Source: a virus
IMG/VR virus record: IMGVR_UViG_3300045919_000302
Span: 62,001-126,000 of that record
Reading direction: 5' to 3' (one strand)
Length of the DNA: 64,000 bases
Positions 46,596 through 55,812 of this stretch are shown piece after piece; the stretch's first letter is position 1; the number at the start of each line of letters is the position of its first letter. Made by a program: the position numbers and the translations under genes. The notes under the pieces were generated by a model, which saw only the letters and a program-made list of their open reading frames with translations, was not told the origin of the DNA and made no database searches.

Positions 46596-46789
46596 TCCTT
46601 TCTATATTTCTTCAGCTCTGCGCTCAGTTCGCAAAGCTTCTCGTAGGTTCTGGAGATCTCAAGCACAAGCTCGTCTGGAACCTCGATACCGTCTTCTTCA
46701 AGAACGTCCTCTCCAAACCACTCCTTCGCCTCCTCCGGAAGGCGTGCCAGTGTCAGCAGGGGGTCGTGAGTGTAGATAAGAACCCTCAT
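46592..46789 (-). CDS. hypothetical protein, 65 aa
   Basis: ATG at 46789 is ATGA-coupled to the previous gene. It starts MRVLIYTHDPLLTLARLP and ends in a helix. No family recognised. Confidence 0.6.
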   Translation of the reverse strand: MRVLIYTHDPLLTLARLPEEAKEWFGEDVLEEDGIEVPDELVLEISRTYEKLCELSAELKKYRKE

Positions 46790-47706
46790 TTCCTCTCTCC
46801 CTTTTCGATCCCAACATCTTTGATCCCGAAAATGTTGGCTGCACAATCGCAACCAAGCCACATAGAGATCAGCTTCCCACTCTTCTTGTCCTTGGCTTCG
46901 ATCGGAACGAACCGGCCAGAAGGAATGTGCTTGCCGCAAGCCTGGCACCCAGAGACGAACCGGCTCTGGTTGTGGACGATCCCTTTGGACCACGCGACGA
47001 TATAGTAGGTCTCCATGAGGCGCTTGCCGTCCGCACCGAAGGCCGGAACGAGCTTGTCGTTGATCTCCTGGGTCAGAACCAACCCGGTCCAGGGGTCTTT
47101 TCGCTCCGGGACCACCGGCACTTTCTTCTTCGTCCACTTGAAGGCTGGGCGCTGGCGGGGCTCGATCTTCGCCATCTTGATACTCGGGAGATCCAGGTCC
47201 AGGTTGCACTCAGTCAGGGTCTTTGTGACCTTCGGGCTGAGCCCGATCGGAGTAATCCTGGGGAGCGGGCGGGCGTCGTTCAGAAGCTCAACGGCCGCGT
47301 CCTTCTCCGCGCAGAGAGCGAGCCAGGCTTTGATCTGCTCGTCAGTCGGCTTGTACTCGATGGACTGGCCCTTTCTCCCGATCACACGCTCGCGCATCAC
47401 GGGGATGACCTTGTCGAGGTTGGAGGCTTTCCCGTAGCGGGCGCTGCCGTAGCTCAAAGCCATGGTCAGGGCGTTCATGTCATCGCGGTGCTTGTCCTTG
47501 GCGGTAAAATGGGCCTCCTTCAGTCGAAGGTACCCGGCCAGGCCCTGGTAGAAGCCGGAGCTTGCCTTAACGGATCCTCGGGGCGTCCAAGCGCCCTGAG
47601 CCAGGGACTCGTTGAGGATGGCCACGCTCGCGTTGAACTTCGCGAGCCTTGCGCCGCTCATCGCGGACTGAACGATCGACACTAATTTTGGATTCAAGTT
47701 CTTCAC
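46786..47706 (-). CDS. hypothetical protein with Cys-rich C-terminal domain, 306 aa
   Basis: The last 60 residues (SGCQACGKHIPSGRFVPIEA...WLGCDCAANIFG) resemble a zinc module of large phage proteins. The N-terminal 240 residues are helical and unassigned. It is followed by a class of small coupled genes. Confidence 0.6.
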   Translation of the reverse strand: MKNLNPKLVSIVQSAMSGARLAKFNASVAILNESLAQGAWTPRGSVKASSGFYQGLAGYLRLKEAHFTAKDKHRDDMNALTMALSYGSARYGKASNLDKVIPVMRERVIGRKGQSIEYKPTDEQIKAWLALCAEKDAAVELLNDARPLPRITPIGLSPKVTKTLTECNLDLDLPSIKMAKIEPRQRPAFKWTKKKVPVVPERKDPWTGLVLTQEINDKLVPAFGADGKRLMETYYIVAWSKGIVHNQSRFVSGCQACGKHIPSGRFVPIEAKDKKSGKLISMWLGCDCAANIFGIKDVGIEKGERK

Positions 47707-47715
47707 AAGGTCTCC

Positions 47716-48189
47716 TCAGTCGATTTTTTTAGCGCTATAGTATCCGTAGGCGTCTTTCGCGAGCTTGAAGTTGCCCATCTCAGTGCGGACGATCATGTCA
47801 TCGTCAACCAGGGCCACGGCTTTCGGTGCTTCGTAGTGGTCGGTAAGACATGAGCCATGTTTACTGACACAGGCCGAATGCCCACGACCATCCAGGTCGT
47901 CGCCAGACGGGGAGAAGAGCAGCGAGAGATCTTCGTAGCAGTCGAGCGAGCCTGACCGCGCCCGGATCGTTTGGCGGACTTTGATCTGGAAGCAGCAGAA
48001 CGGGTTCGTATTCCCATACTGGACCTTCTCGCCATTCAAGGGCGTAGAGCTGAGACGAACCGTCTCTTGAACGAAGGAGACGACATCCGCCTCCCGCCCA
48101 GACCCCACAACATGTCCCTTCTCGTCGTAGACGGCATGGGTGATGTTTTTCGAGTTCTTCTCGGCCAAGGGTTTGATGGTCAGTTTCAT
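47716..48189 (-). CDS. hypothetical protein, 157 aa
   Basis: ATG at 48189 lies 6 nt after GGAG. The middle has Cys (FCCFQIKV, SLDCYEDL) and Ser-rich parts. Its promoter is well defined. Function unknown. Confidence 0.6.
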   Translation of the reverse strand: MKLTIKPLAEKNSKNITHAVYDEKGHVVGSGREADVVSFVQETVRLSSTPLNGEKVQYGNTNPFCCFQIKVRQTIRARSGSLDCYEDLSLLFSPSGDDLDGRGHSACVSKHGSCLTDHYEAPKAVALVDDDMIVRTEMGNFKLAKDAYGYYSAKKID

Positions 48190-48208
48190 AAAGGTCTCCA
48201 TGACTCAA

Positions 48209-48237
48209 AGCGTAACAACCCTGTAAGCGTTTGTCAA
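48209..48237 (-). promoter_or_regulatory. consensus leftward promoter
   Basis: TTGACA (48237-48232), 17 nt, TACGCT (48214-48209). It sits 20 nt upstream of the start at 48189, which has an SD. Confidence 0.6.
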
Positions 48238-48276
48238 CAGTCAGGGCAAAAAAATGGGCCACCCCTGTGTCAGAAC

Positions 48277-49026
48277 TTACCGTTCGCAGGTTAGGCAGTA
48301 GCGACTGCCTCTATAAATCCTAGTATTTTTTGGACTATACCTATGCCCGCGAGAGCAGTGGGTTTTCGCCTTATTGGAGAACAGTTTGGGCGAAAGAGCC
48401 CTGGATAAGGGCCAGCCTTTCGCTAGACGAGCCTCTATGGTCGCAGGCTTTAGCCCCAGCTTCCTGGCCCACTGAGAAACCGTGAGACGCTCACCATTGA
48501 ATTCAATAAACACACTGGAGCGGCGATTATTTGCCTGCTCGATTGCGTCTGCCCATCGACAATTTCCAGGCTCATAGTTCCCGTTGTTTTCAATTCGCTC
48601 AATCGAATTTTTCCCAGCTGGCGGTTGGCCCATGTCCTCAAGAAACCGATCAAACTCCTGCCATCGCGAGCAGACAGCGATGCCTCTCGCTCCATGGCTT
48701 TGGTACCTATTGCTACCGGGGTTGAAGCAGCGCTGTAACATTGCCCTCCATGAGCGATAGGCCGGCGAGCGAGAAAGCATCTTCCTGGATCTATAAAGAC
48801 AGCCGCAAGCAACGCGCTTGCCTCTCCTGGCATTCATCAGATTCGGGCGACCTTTAACCGTTTCAGATCCGCAGTCACAGCGGCACCGCCAATAGGAGTT
48901 TGAATTTCTCGTTTCGACAAACTCAATGACTACGAGCTTGTCGAAACGAGAGCCAACAAGAGACCTATCTAAAGAGGGCGGTGAGCGCTCCGAGGAATGG
49001 TTTGTTTGATCCGACAGCTTGCTCAT
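48277..49026 (-). CDS. HNH homing endonuclease, second copy
   Basis: Same layout as 36723: [71 protein letters not shown] and [15 protein letters not shown]. It adds a C-terminal Cys/His ribbon (HCSRGH...CLTC). ATG at 49026 overlaps the upstream lipoprotein gene by 62 nt. Confidence 0.75.
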   Translation of the reverse strand: MSKLSDQTNHSSERSPPSLDRSLVGSRFDKLVVIEFVETRNSNSYWRCRCDCGSETVKGRPNLMNARRGKRVACGCLYRSRKMLSRSPAYRSWRAMLQRCFNPGSNRYQSHGARGIAVCSRWQEFDRFLEDMGQPPAGKNSIERIENNGNYEPGNCRWADAIEQANNRRSSVFIEFNGERLTVSQWARKLGLKPATIEARLAKGWPLSRALSPKLFSNKAKTHCSRGHRYSPKNTRIYRGSRYCLTCER

Positions 49027-49867
49027 TGAAGTACCAATAAAAGAACCCACCAAAATAACGGGGGTTATTTACCTGAAGTGTAACATATTGACGAGCGTAA
49101 TCTGAGAGCTGCTGGGTTGTGCCGCTCTTCAGGCCAATTTCTCCAAAGCCAACCTTTGCATTGGGAAAGATTGAAGCCAGGCGATCAAAGGTCTGCTGCC
49201 ATTCCGGCAGTGCCGGCTCTCGGCCGTTGCAATCTTGCGAATAGTAAGAAATCGTGGCCAGATCCGTACCCTGCTTGACTCGGTCTGCGACATAGGTCTG
49301 GATCCAGTCGAACATTGGGCCATGCGCGTCTTCGCATGTGTTGTTGTAATAAACAGTGGTCATGACAGGGATTCCACGAGCCTTGACCGCATCGTAGCCA
49401 GCGGAGATCTTTGCGGCAACGTCGCTTGACGCACCAAGCCAATCGCCATTGATCTCGTTCCCAGACTCTAGCGCAATGACCTTCCCTTTGAAGGCATCGG
49501 CGTAGGCAGCCATCCGTGCTGCATACTGGGACGCCGAGAGCTTCTTGACCCCTTCCGAGTCCACCGGTTGACCAACAACGTCGGCCACGGCGGAAATTTG
49601 AACTACCGCATCCATGTAATCCGAAGGATTCATTCCCGGATCGAAGACAACTCGGACCATCGGCCGAACCGAAAAAGATCTCAATGCCGCAACAACGCCG
49701 GCCAGATTCGTCGTATTGTCAACCGTGACGCCGTACCGTAATCCCGCCACCGGATTCGGCAGGGGACTGACGGAGACCTGAGGCTCGGGGGTCGGAAGTG
49801 GATCCGGTTTGTTCTGCGGACAGCCGGAAAAAACCAAGAGCGTGGCAATAAGTAGAAGTGTTTTCAT
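48965..49867 (-). CDS. lipoprotein with glycoside-hydrolase-like fold
   Basis: The lipobox LLVFSGC at the N-terminus gives a lipid-anchored protein after processing. The body reads like a TIM-barrel glycoside hydrolase: [32 protein letters not shown] and [11 protein letters not shown], with two Glu in strand-end positions. Function in the phage is unknown; exclusion or surface modification is possible. Ends in TAG. Confidence 0.65.
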   Translation of the reverse strand: MKTLLLIATLLVFSGCPQNKPDPLPTPEPQVSVSPLPNPVAGLRYGVTVDNTTNLAGVVAALRSFSVRPMVRVVFDPGMNPSDYMDAVVQISAVADVVGQPVDSEGVKKLSASQYAARMAAYADAFKGKVIALESGNEINGDWLGASSDVAAKISAGYDAVKARGIPVMTTVYYNNTCEDAHGPMFDWIQTYVADRVKQGTDLATISYYSQDCNGREPALPEWQQTFDRLASIFPNAKVGFGEIGLKSGTTQQLSDYARQYVTLQVNNPRYFGGFFYWYFNEQAVGSNKPFLGALTALFR

Positions 49868-49882
49868 GTCCCCGACTCTATG

Positions 49883-50230
49883 TCACTCGATCACGATCTT
49901 CCACTTGTTCTTGCGGAGGGTCTCGTAAAGGGCCTCCTCAAGCTTCAAGACCATGCTCTCCGGAAGTTTAATCTTGTACTCATGCGCCATGGCATGGAGC
50001 ACCTCGTGAATCACTGTGCTCTCGGTGTTCTCGATGCCCTCGTCGAGCGAAACCTCGATCCTGGGGATGTCGTAGTAAGTGCAGCCGTACTCATCGGGCA
50101 TTGTGGTCAGATAGGTGATGGGATAACTTTGCTCTTTCACCAGAACAGCGCTCGGGAGCTTCTTGAAGACCATAGCGTTTGCGTCCTCTCTCTGGAAAAG
50201 AATCAGGACAATGAGCCAAAGCATCTTCAC
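49883..50230 (-). CDS. secreted zincin metalloprotease-like protein, 115 aa
   Basis: A signal-like N-terminus (MKMLWLIVLILFQREDANA) precedes a short domain with IHEVLHAMAHEY, an HExxH zinc motif with a downstream His. GTG at 50230 forms GTGA with the upstream stop. May process an envelope protein. Confidence 0.65.
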   Translation of the reverse strand: MKMLWLIVLILFQREDANAMVFKKLPSAVLVKEQSYPITYLTTMPDEYGCTYYDIPRIEVSLDEGIENTESTVIHEVLHAMAHEYKIKLPESMVLKLEEALYETLRKNKWKIVIE

Positions 50231-51495
50231 CAAATGAGCTTGATCGCCTGTTCCGGTGTAGATGCTTCCATCTCAAATCCGTCGCAGAAGATGGGCATCT
50301 GATGAGTGATCTCCCCGGCCTGGTTTACGATGAACAGGGCCTGCTTTGGGCGCTCGAACATGAAGTTCGAAATGAAGGCGTACTCGTCATACCCCTTCAT
50401 TGATCCGTTGATGATCAGCGACTCCGTCATAATGAGCTGGTGAAAGTGACCAACCATCATCAGATCGAATGGCCGTCGGACCGAGGCGTTTCGCTTCTGC
50501 TTTCGACTCATCCCGAGCATGAGCGGGCTGAAGATCCCGGAGATTCCATTCCCACCCCTGAACTGGTCGCCATGGGTCAAGAGGATAGTCTTCGAGTAGA
50601 TTTGGAACTGGGCGTCGGCCCCGTCAGGAATCATGAACGCGACATTCTGATTGTCTCGGTAATGCCTGGCCAGAAACTGGTAGAGAACCCACTCGTAGTT
50701 GTCGTAGACCTTATTTTTGGCCCGAGGCTTCTTGTGATGCCGACCGTGATTTCCGACGACCGCCGGAATGAAGACCTTTTTGAATCTCGACAGAAGACGA
50801 TCAATCACACCGATGAAGTGCCCGATCCAGAAGACAATCGACCGATTGATCGAGTCTTCATTCGTCTCGGCAAGTTCCTCGTGGATGTTTCCTGAAAAGA
50901 TGTCGCCGCCCAGAGCTAGAACAATCCCAGGGTATCTCGGATTCTTCACGTGCTCAGTGAGGAGTGTAATCGCGGTATTGACCGTGTGGTGCAATCTCTC
51001 AACAGCGATCTGACGATTGTACTTATTCAGGTTCTGGATCTGCTCAGCGCATACCACCTCGTCCAAGTGCAGGTCCGAGAGAAAAAGGACTGGAACGCCG
51101 CTGGTCTCTGCATCCAAAATTTTAGGCTTGAGCCATTCCACCTTTCGATTCAGGTGCGCCTGACTGACGCCGTGAACCGTGTCACGGAGGGTCTTTGACG
51201 ATACAGCTTCATCCTCGATGTCAGAGATGTGTTTATTGAGTCGTTTGATCTCATCCTTGTGTTCACTCAACCTCACGCGGAGATCGGCGAGGCTCTTGAC
51301 CTCGGGGTCGTCGTACTTAAGAGCGCCAGAGGCGGAGAGCGATGCCGCCCATCCGCCAAATACTTTCCTTAGCTCCCACTCTTTGAATTTTCCAGAGGTG
51401 AGGTACTCATGCTTTTCGGGGACTCTTTTCAACTTGTCTGCGAGATCTTTGATGTCCTTCTTGATCAGGTCGGCCTTCGACATCTGCTTAGACAT
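50227..51495 (-). CDS. calcineurin-like metallophosphoesterase
   Basis: All five metal motifs are present: LSDLHLDE, GGDIFSG, VGNHGRHHK, THGDQFRGG and GHFHQL. An N-terminal 110-aa region starts with a homeodomain-like part (KEWELRKVFGGWAASLSASG). The 422-aa protein may be a nuclease or phosphodiesterase in recombination, like phage Mre11-type enzymes; its exact substrate is unknown. Confidence 0.75.
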   Translation of the reverse strand: MSKQMSKADLIKKDIKDLADKLKRVPEKHEYLTSGKFKEWELRKVFGGWAASLSASGALKYDDPEVKSLADLRVRLSEHKDEIKRLNKHISDIEDEAVSSKTLRDTVHGVSQAHLNRKVEWLKPKILDAETSGVPVLFLSDLHLDEVVCAEQIQNLNKYNRQIAVERLHHTVNTAITLLTEHVKNPRYPGIVLALGGDIFSGNIHEELAETNEDSINRSIVFWIGHFIGVIDRLLSRFKKVFIPAVVGNHGRHHKKPRAKNKVYDNYEWVLYQFLARHYRDNQNVAFMIPDGADAQFQIYSKTILLTHGDQFRGGNGISGIFSPLMLGMSRKQKRNASVRRPFDLMMVGHFHQLIMTESLIINGSMKGYDEYAFISNFMFERPKQALFIVNQAGEITHQMPIFCDGFEMEASTPEQAIKLIW

Positions 51496-51582
51496 GAACA
51501 AACCGTCGCACCCCTGTTATCAACCAAACACAACAGGTGCCCCTTTGATTCAATTGTTCGCGTGTAAGAAAGAACTGTCGAG

Positions 51583-51616
51583 AAAAAAATGCCCCGGAGG
51601 ACTATCCCCCAGGGCA
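51583..51616 (-). terminator. intrinsic terminator after methyltransferase gene
   Basis: The minus strand reads TGCCCTGGGGGA, TAG, TCCTCCGGGGCA, then seven T. Ten of twelve pairs match. Confidence 0.75.
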
Positions 51617-51693
51617 CCCTACCTGTTGCAGATCCAAGCCGTTTGCGAGAGCTTGAACATAAATAGTTTATATATAAAAACTAAAACTGCAAG

Positions 51694-52269
51694 TCACTCT
51701 GGCTTGAAAGCCTCGGCCTGTATCTCTCCAGGAGAAAACACTGGCTGAATGCTGAGTCTGCGGACATTGATAAAACCACATTTTGTAAAGAGTCTGGTGA
51801 GCATGTCCATATCGAGTGCAAAATAGTGAAAATTTCCCGGGTAATTTTGACCGGCAAACAATTTAATATTCGCCCACTCTGAGTGCCCACAGTCTCCAAA
51901 TATCCGGAACATATTAATCTCGTCGGTTGGGTGTTCGTCTGTTCTCCGGCCCGACAGGTAGGTTTTGCAGATGAATTCGAGATCCGGGGTACGGAGAAAG
52001 ACCCGGCCACCCGGCTTAAGGACTCGCAACCAGTCGCGCACCACGCTATCGACCTTGAGCCAGGAAACGTGCTCAACGGAGTGATTTGAGAGGATCTCGG
52101 AGGCGCACCCATCTGGAAACGGCAAGGGCTCATCCCCCATCCGGCAAACAGCCGTGAGGCCGGGCATCCCGGGATCTACGTCCACATGGAGATATCCTGG
52201 CTGAGGATTGCCCCCACTTCCTACTTCGATCTTCACTGGTTTTGAAAAATCAACCTGGCGCAGCAGCAT
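51694..52269 (-). CDS. SAM-dependent methyltransferase
   Basis: Motif I is KIEVGSGGNPQPGYLHVDVD, with post-I acidic residues. SNHSVEHVSW and VLKPGGRVFLRTP follow the class I methyltransferase order. The 191-aa length and EHV motif fit glycan or small-molecule O-methyltransferases near glycosyltransferases. Substrate unknown. Confidence 0.75.
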   Translation of the reverse strand: MLLRQVDFSKPVKIEVGSGGNPQPGYLHVDVDPGMPGLTAVCRMGDEPLPFPDGCASEILSNHSVEHVSWLKVDSVVRDWLRVLKPGGRVFLRTPDLEFICKTYLSGRRTDEHPTDEINMFRIFGDCGHSEWANIKLFAGQNYPGNFHYFALDMDMLTRLFTKCGFINVRRLSIQPVFSPGEIQAEAFKPE

Positions 52270-52687
52270 TATTTAACTCCATGATCTCTATCTCAATGGT
52301 GATCCGATCAATGAGACCGGTGTTCTCTCGAATCTCGAAGCTACCTTTTTTGATTTGCTTGTCGTTCTGTATGATCCCGACCTTGAACTTGTCCTTAGGC
52401 CCGGGAGCCTGGAGGACGTCTGTGATTCCTGTAATTGCGTTATCGAAATCGACTTTGGCCTCACCCTTGAACTCGAACAGGTAATCCACCCTGAGCGGCC
52501 CCTCCAATGGCTTACGGATGCCCAGCTTGTTTTTCTGGATATTCAGCAGAATCGCACAGGTCTGTTCGTAGTCCGTAAGATTGTCGGACTTTCCCAGGAA
52601 CGGTCTGCCGGTCTTTTTGTTGGTGTAGATGGGCCGGGAGTTTTTCTTCGATCGGGCCAGGACCGGGATTGAGAAAACGAATTTCAT
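52250..52687 (-). CDS. RusA-type Holliday-junction resolvase
   Basis: Key blocks are KKNSRPIYTN, VDFDNAITGITDVLQAPG and IQNDKQIKKGSFE, the D-x-DNA and ND motifs of RusA. The 145-aa length is typical. It resolves recombination and packaging branches. SD GGGTAG. Confidence 0.85.
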   Translation of the reverse strand: MKFVFSIPVLARSKKNSRPIYTNKKTGRPFLGKSDNLTDYEQTCAILLNIQKNKLGIRKPLEGPLRVDYLFEFKGEAKVDFDNAITGITDVLQAPGPKDKFKVGIIQNDKQIKKGSFEIRENTGLIDRITIEIEIMELNNAAAPG

Positions 52688-52701
52688 GCTACCCTTTCTC
52701 T

Positions 52702-52929
52702 ATGAAGTCCCTCGAAGAACGAATTCGGGATCGGATCTGCCAGGGATGCCACGCGGCGACTTACGAGCCACACCCTGAGCAGCCCCTGGACTATCTCAAA
52801 TGCCCCACCTGCGGACACTGTCGGTTGAATAACCGAAACACAAGAGCTACCATCTGTCCAGGTGGACAGAAAGCAACTCATCGAGAACCTGGCGAAAGTG
52901 ATCTATCTCGCGGCCGGCGAAAGCTATGA
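52702..52929 (+). CDS. zinc-knuckle protein on plus strand, 75 aa
   Basis: CQGCHAAT and CPTCGHCR are spaced for zinc binding. The start lies 14 nt from the divergent RusA start. The basic tail beyond residue 50 overlaps the next plus gene. Moderate support. Confidence 0.5.
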   Translation: MKSLEERIRDRICQGCHAATYEPHPEQPLDYLKCPTCGHCRLNNRNTRATICPGGQKATHREPGESDLSRGRRKL

Positions 52930-53059
52930 CCCGTATGGAAACGTCACGAGAGCGATGAAGGACTGGTCTTTCCTGGATGAGGAAGACCGAGAGAAGTACC
53001 GCAAGTACGCCAAGGAGGTCGTGACGTACCTCGACTACGTGGGTGGGCTTAGAGTTTAG
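52862..53059 (+). CDS. small helical phage protein, 65 aa
   Basis: The pattern LIENLAKVIYLAAGE...DWSFLDEEDREKYRKYAKEV is common in small phage proteins. GTG start behind CCAGG. Converges on the minus gene with 11-nt overlap. Confidence 0.6.
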   Translation: MDRKQLIENLAKVIYLAAGESYDPYGNVTRAMKDWSFLDEEDREKYRKYAKEVVTYLDYVGGLRV

Positions 53060-53891
53060 CCAGCAGGACCTGGGCCCCACTCTGGATCGCGGCCTGGACC
53101 TTCTTGTCGTCGGCGAAGAACCCGTCAATCCGGTCCGCCATGGCGCACAGCCCGATCATGACCTCGTAGAAGAACTTGGCCGCCTCATCGCTGAATGGCA
53201 TCTCCTTGAGGTTCTCTTTGGTTCTTTCGTAGAGCCTGATCCGGTCATCGCCCTCACCGTGGTACGTGGCGTCGCCATGGAGAAGTTCCGTGCCGGTGAA
53301 ACTGTTGAGCTTGGCGTGCCAGGAGGTATCGGATCCATGATGGTTCTCCAGGCCGGAAGTGTAAGACCACGCGGTAACGCTTCCGCTCTTCCTGATGAAG
53401 GTAACCTTAAGAACAGCCCTGGCGACGAAGCCCACGCTGTAGTGGGTGGACTGCTTCATGAGGCCGTTCAGCTTACCGTGCCACTCCCCGCTATTCTCTC
53501 CCCTCAATGAATTAGTTTTCTTGGCGTAGACCCCGCTCGGGAGAAGCGTCCCATCCTTTTCTTTCCAATAGGCCACGTCGATGTTCGTGCCGTAGAGGAT
53601 CACGACCTCTTTCTTGACCTCGCAGGCCACGTAGTCAGTGGCGACGGCTTCGGAGAACTTACTCAGCTGATCGAGTCGCTTTGAGACGATCCTAGCTCTT
53701 CCCCGGTAGCGGTCGATCCCAATGTTGTCCCATTTTGAGTCAGCCTTCTTGAGACTCCGGACGGTGTCTTCGAGTTCCTCGGGGATATTCGCGCTGAATG
53801 TGCCCGAGGAGTCCACGTTGACGTCCACCTTGTGGAAGACCTTGGATCCAGGGGACTCGGCACTGAAGTAAATGCTGAACACTTTCGGCAC
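53049..53891 (-). CDS. hypothetical protein, 280 aa
   Basis: A beta-rich protein (VVILYGTNIDVAYWKEKDG, FVARAVLKVTFIRKSGSVTA) with a helical C-terminus. GTG start with SD GAGGGA. No family recognised. Confidence 0.6.
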   Translation of the reverse strand: MPKVFSIYFSAESPGSKVFHKVDVNVDSSGTFSANIPEELEDTVRSLKKADSKWDNIGIDRYRGRARIVSKRLDQLSKFSEAVATDYVACEVKKEVVILYGTNIDVAYWKEKDGTLLPSGVYAKKTNSLRGENSGEWHGKLNGLMKQSTHYSVGFVARAVLKVTFIRKSGSVTAWSYTSGLENHHGSDTSWHAKLNSFTGTELLHGDATYHGEGDDRIRLYERTKENLKEMPFSDEAAKFFYEVMIGLCAMADRIDGFFADDKKVQAAIQSGAQVLLAKL

Positions 53892-53903
53892 AGATATCCC
53901 TCG

Positions 53904-53937
53904 TTACTTACGGCTGCCAGGTTTCTGGCCCCCGTAG
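53904..53937. repeat. palindrome E4 inside a gene end
   Basis: On the minus strand CTACGGGGGCCAGAAACC then TGGCAGCCGTAAGTAA. It encodes the last residues (GYGGQKPGSRK) of the 74-aa gene and includes its stop. Confidence 0.55.
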
Positions 53938-54128
53938 CCCTTGGACCGCCTCTTCCGTGGCTTGGGTGCGGCATTTTTCCGCTCCTGATCAATGCCGTTC
54001 TGCCACGCCTGAACGACGACATCTCTGACCGCGCTCCTGAGGCCACCCCGAAGCAGCCCCAGGTGGATGTGCATCTCGGCGCTTTCGGCGAGTTCGTTAA
54101 TATCCATTTCATTCCACATCTTTGACAT
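53904..54128 (-). CDS. hypothetical protein, 74 aa
   Basis: N-terminal acidic helix, then a basic C-terminus (PKPRKRRSKG) that runs through palindrome E4. SD is AAAGGAG at 54128. Function unknown. Confidence 0.6.
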   Translation of the reverse strand: MSKMWNEMDINELAESAEMHIHLGLLRGGLRSAVRDVVVQAWQNGIDQERKNAAPKPRKRRSKGYGGQKPGSRK

Positions 54129-54144
54129 ACAGATTCGTCTCCTT

Positions 54145-54492
54145 TCACGTTAACAAGGGGCGTTGTGCCTTGGCGATGGTAGTTCGTGCGGTTACTAGGG
54201 CGTGGTTGTTTTCTCCACCAAGGCTATTGATGCGTTGGTACTCCTCAACGTAAGCAACCAATCCTTTCAACGCTGCCAGCATCTCCGGCGCGGCGGCGAT
54301 CAACCGGGCGTTGGACGAAGCCGCTCCAGTGAACCGATGAACCGTGGCCACCTTGAAATTGCCGTTTATATCGGAGTCCGGGCAATCAACCCGGATGCTG
54401 TACTCGTTCGGCTTTCCCTTTCCGCCGCCGAGCATAGACGCCTTCCACGGGCCAGGGGTAAACGATTTCAGGGACCGATCATCTTGACTCAT
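54145..54492 (-). CDS. conserved phage protein, NARLIAAAP type, 115 aa
   Basis: GPWKASMLGGG...VATVHRF and SSNARLIAAAPEMLAALKGL are the landmarks of a widespread phage protein of unknown function. A divergent copy follows at 54489. Confidence 0.65.
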   Translation of the reverse strand: MSQDDRSLKSFTPGPWKASMLGGGKGKPNEYSIRVDCPDSDINGNFKVATVHRFTGAASSNARLIAAAPEMLAALKGLVAYVEEYQRINSLGGENNHALVTARTTIAKAQRPLLT

Positions 54493-54815
54493 TTATTGAT
54501 CTCCTTTTCGGACTCGCCTTGTGCTGCCTGAATTCCATCTTTCGCCCATATGCGAATCCAAGCCAAAAGCTCTTTAGAGTCTCTCTTTTTCCGACCATCT
54601 GCCTCAGCGACGATACGCTCAAGAATGTCGAGCATTTTTGGCGATGCCGCGACTAATTGAGCATCTGCGAGCTTCTTTGGGTACTTTTCATCGCTCAATA
54701 TTTCGCGTTTATATTTTCCGGCGATGGTCGATCCGCACGCTTCATCCCCTTCAACGAAGCAATCGCCGTTAAGCTCACGAACCACCCACGGGGCATTAGT
54801 ATGTTTTCTATTCAC
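54489..54815 (-). CDS. divergent NARLIAAAP-type protein, 108 aa
   Basis: APWVVRELNGDCFVEGDEACG and KLADAQLVAASPKMLDILER match the same architecture as 54145. GTG at 54815 forms GTGA. Probably a tandem duplicate that has diverged. Confidence 0.6.
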   Translation of the reverse strand: MNRKHTNAPWVVRELNGDCFVEGDEACGSTIAGKYKREILSDEKYPKKLADAQLVAASPKMLDILERIVAEADGRKKRDSKELLAWIRIWAKDGIQAAQGESEKEINK

Positions 54816-55035
54816 GAGTCGTCTCCCCCTCGGACAATGCGACCTTCTCAAGCTCTTCCGCCAAATCGGTAATGAAGGGAGCCGAGCACTCCAACCTGTG
54901 TCCGCCCAGGCGCTCCTTCACTGAACAGGCGCACCCGCTATTGAGATGGTCGATACACTCCTTGAGGATGCCGACCAGGCTTTCGAGTTTTTCAACGCGC
55001 TTCTCAAGCGTTTCTGGTTTTCTTTTCTTAGCCAC
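54808..55035 (-). CDS. coiled-coil protein with Cys pair, 75 aa
   Basis: KRVEKLESLVGILKECIDHL is a coiled coil; CACSVKERLGG has a Cys pair. GTG start, 8-nt overlap upstream. Function unknown. Confidence 0.55.
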   Translation of the reverse strand: MAKKRKPETLEKRVEKLESLVGILKECIDHLNSGCACSVKERLGGHRLECSAPFITDLAEELEKVALSEGETTRE

Positions 55036-55438
55036 GAGTCGTCGCCTCTCCAGTCAATGCTTTTCCCATGGCTTTTTTGATCTGAGAGCATCGCTTAGAG
55101 GCTTCCTCTGCCCGCTCTCTGAAGTCCGCAAGCATGTCCTCAAGAGCCCTCTTTGCGGTTGTCCCATGACCACGGCAGTCGCTGTTGTAGGCCGCCGTAT
55201 AGTCATCTCTTGTTGAACTCGGGAGGTAAACCTGGATCTGACCCAAGACCGCACTTCCGTGCCAGCCGAAGTTCTCCCACACGCGGGGTTCGAACCCATT
55301 GCCCAGCTGTTTACAGAGCTTCTCCGCCCGGGTCTTCGCCCGCTGGTAGTCCTTCCACTTGCACCCCCACCCGCAGGCCGGGGCACAGTAAATATTGCCA
55401 GACCGCTCCGGTTTCCATGACAGTTTTTCGTCTTTCAT
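55028..55438 (-). CDS. hypothetical protein, 136 aa
   Basis: GNIYCAPACGWGCKWKDYQR then GFEPRVWENFGWHGSAVLGQ form the conserved part. It has Cys and Trp clusters, and a helical tail. Seen in other phages; function unknown. Confidence 0.6.
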   Translation of the reverse strand: MKDEKLSWKPERSGNIYCAPACGWGCKWKDYQRAKTRAEKLCKQLGNGFEPRVWENFGWHGSAVLGQIQVYLPSSTRDDYTAAYNSDCRGHGTTAKRALEDMLADFRERAEEASKRCSQIKKAMGKALTGEATTRG

Positions 55439-55812
55439 CCAGCCCCCAGGCTCTTTCTGGTTTCTTTATCTTCTCGGACGGCAGCTCTCTGTAGGCTTTC
55501 CGCCTCTTTCTCCGCGTCAACGGCAGCCTGAAGATCTTGGTCAAAGATGTCTTCGTCACCGGTCAAGAGGTAACGCCACTCAGCTCGGAGTCTGAGATTT
55601 GCCCTCTCCATTGCGAGCCGGTAGAGCAGGATGAGTTGTTCCGGAGTCAAAAACTGGGAACCACTTTCTACCCGGCTGACGCCGGCCTGGTGAAGATCCA
55701 AAATCTTCCCCCATTCGGTTTGGCTGACCCCCAGGTCTTTTCTCAGACGTTTAACCAAAGGACCGATATCGTCTTGCACGGAATACTTTTTACTCTTCTT
55801 TTTCTTCGCCAT
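55435..55812 (-). CDS. XRE-family HTH regulator
   Basis: The HTH (KRLRKDLGVSQTEWGKILDL, HQAGVSRVESGS) is a standard Cro/C1-type domain, residues 20-65. A helical acidic tail follows. TGATG-coupled start at 55812. Likely a phage repressor. Confidence 0.8.
   Translation of the reverse strand: MAKKKKSKKYSVQDDIGPLVKRLRKDLGVSQTEWGKILDLHQAGVSRVESGSQFLTPEQLILLYRLAMERANLRLRAEWRYLLTGDEDIFDQDLQAAVDAEKEAESLQRAAVREDKETRKSLGAG

Noticed and set aside
55285-55310. T-arm-like sequence GGGTTCGAACCC suggesting a tRNA
   Set aside because: It lies in a well-supported gene (55028-55438) and no acceptor, D or anticodon arm can be built around it.
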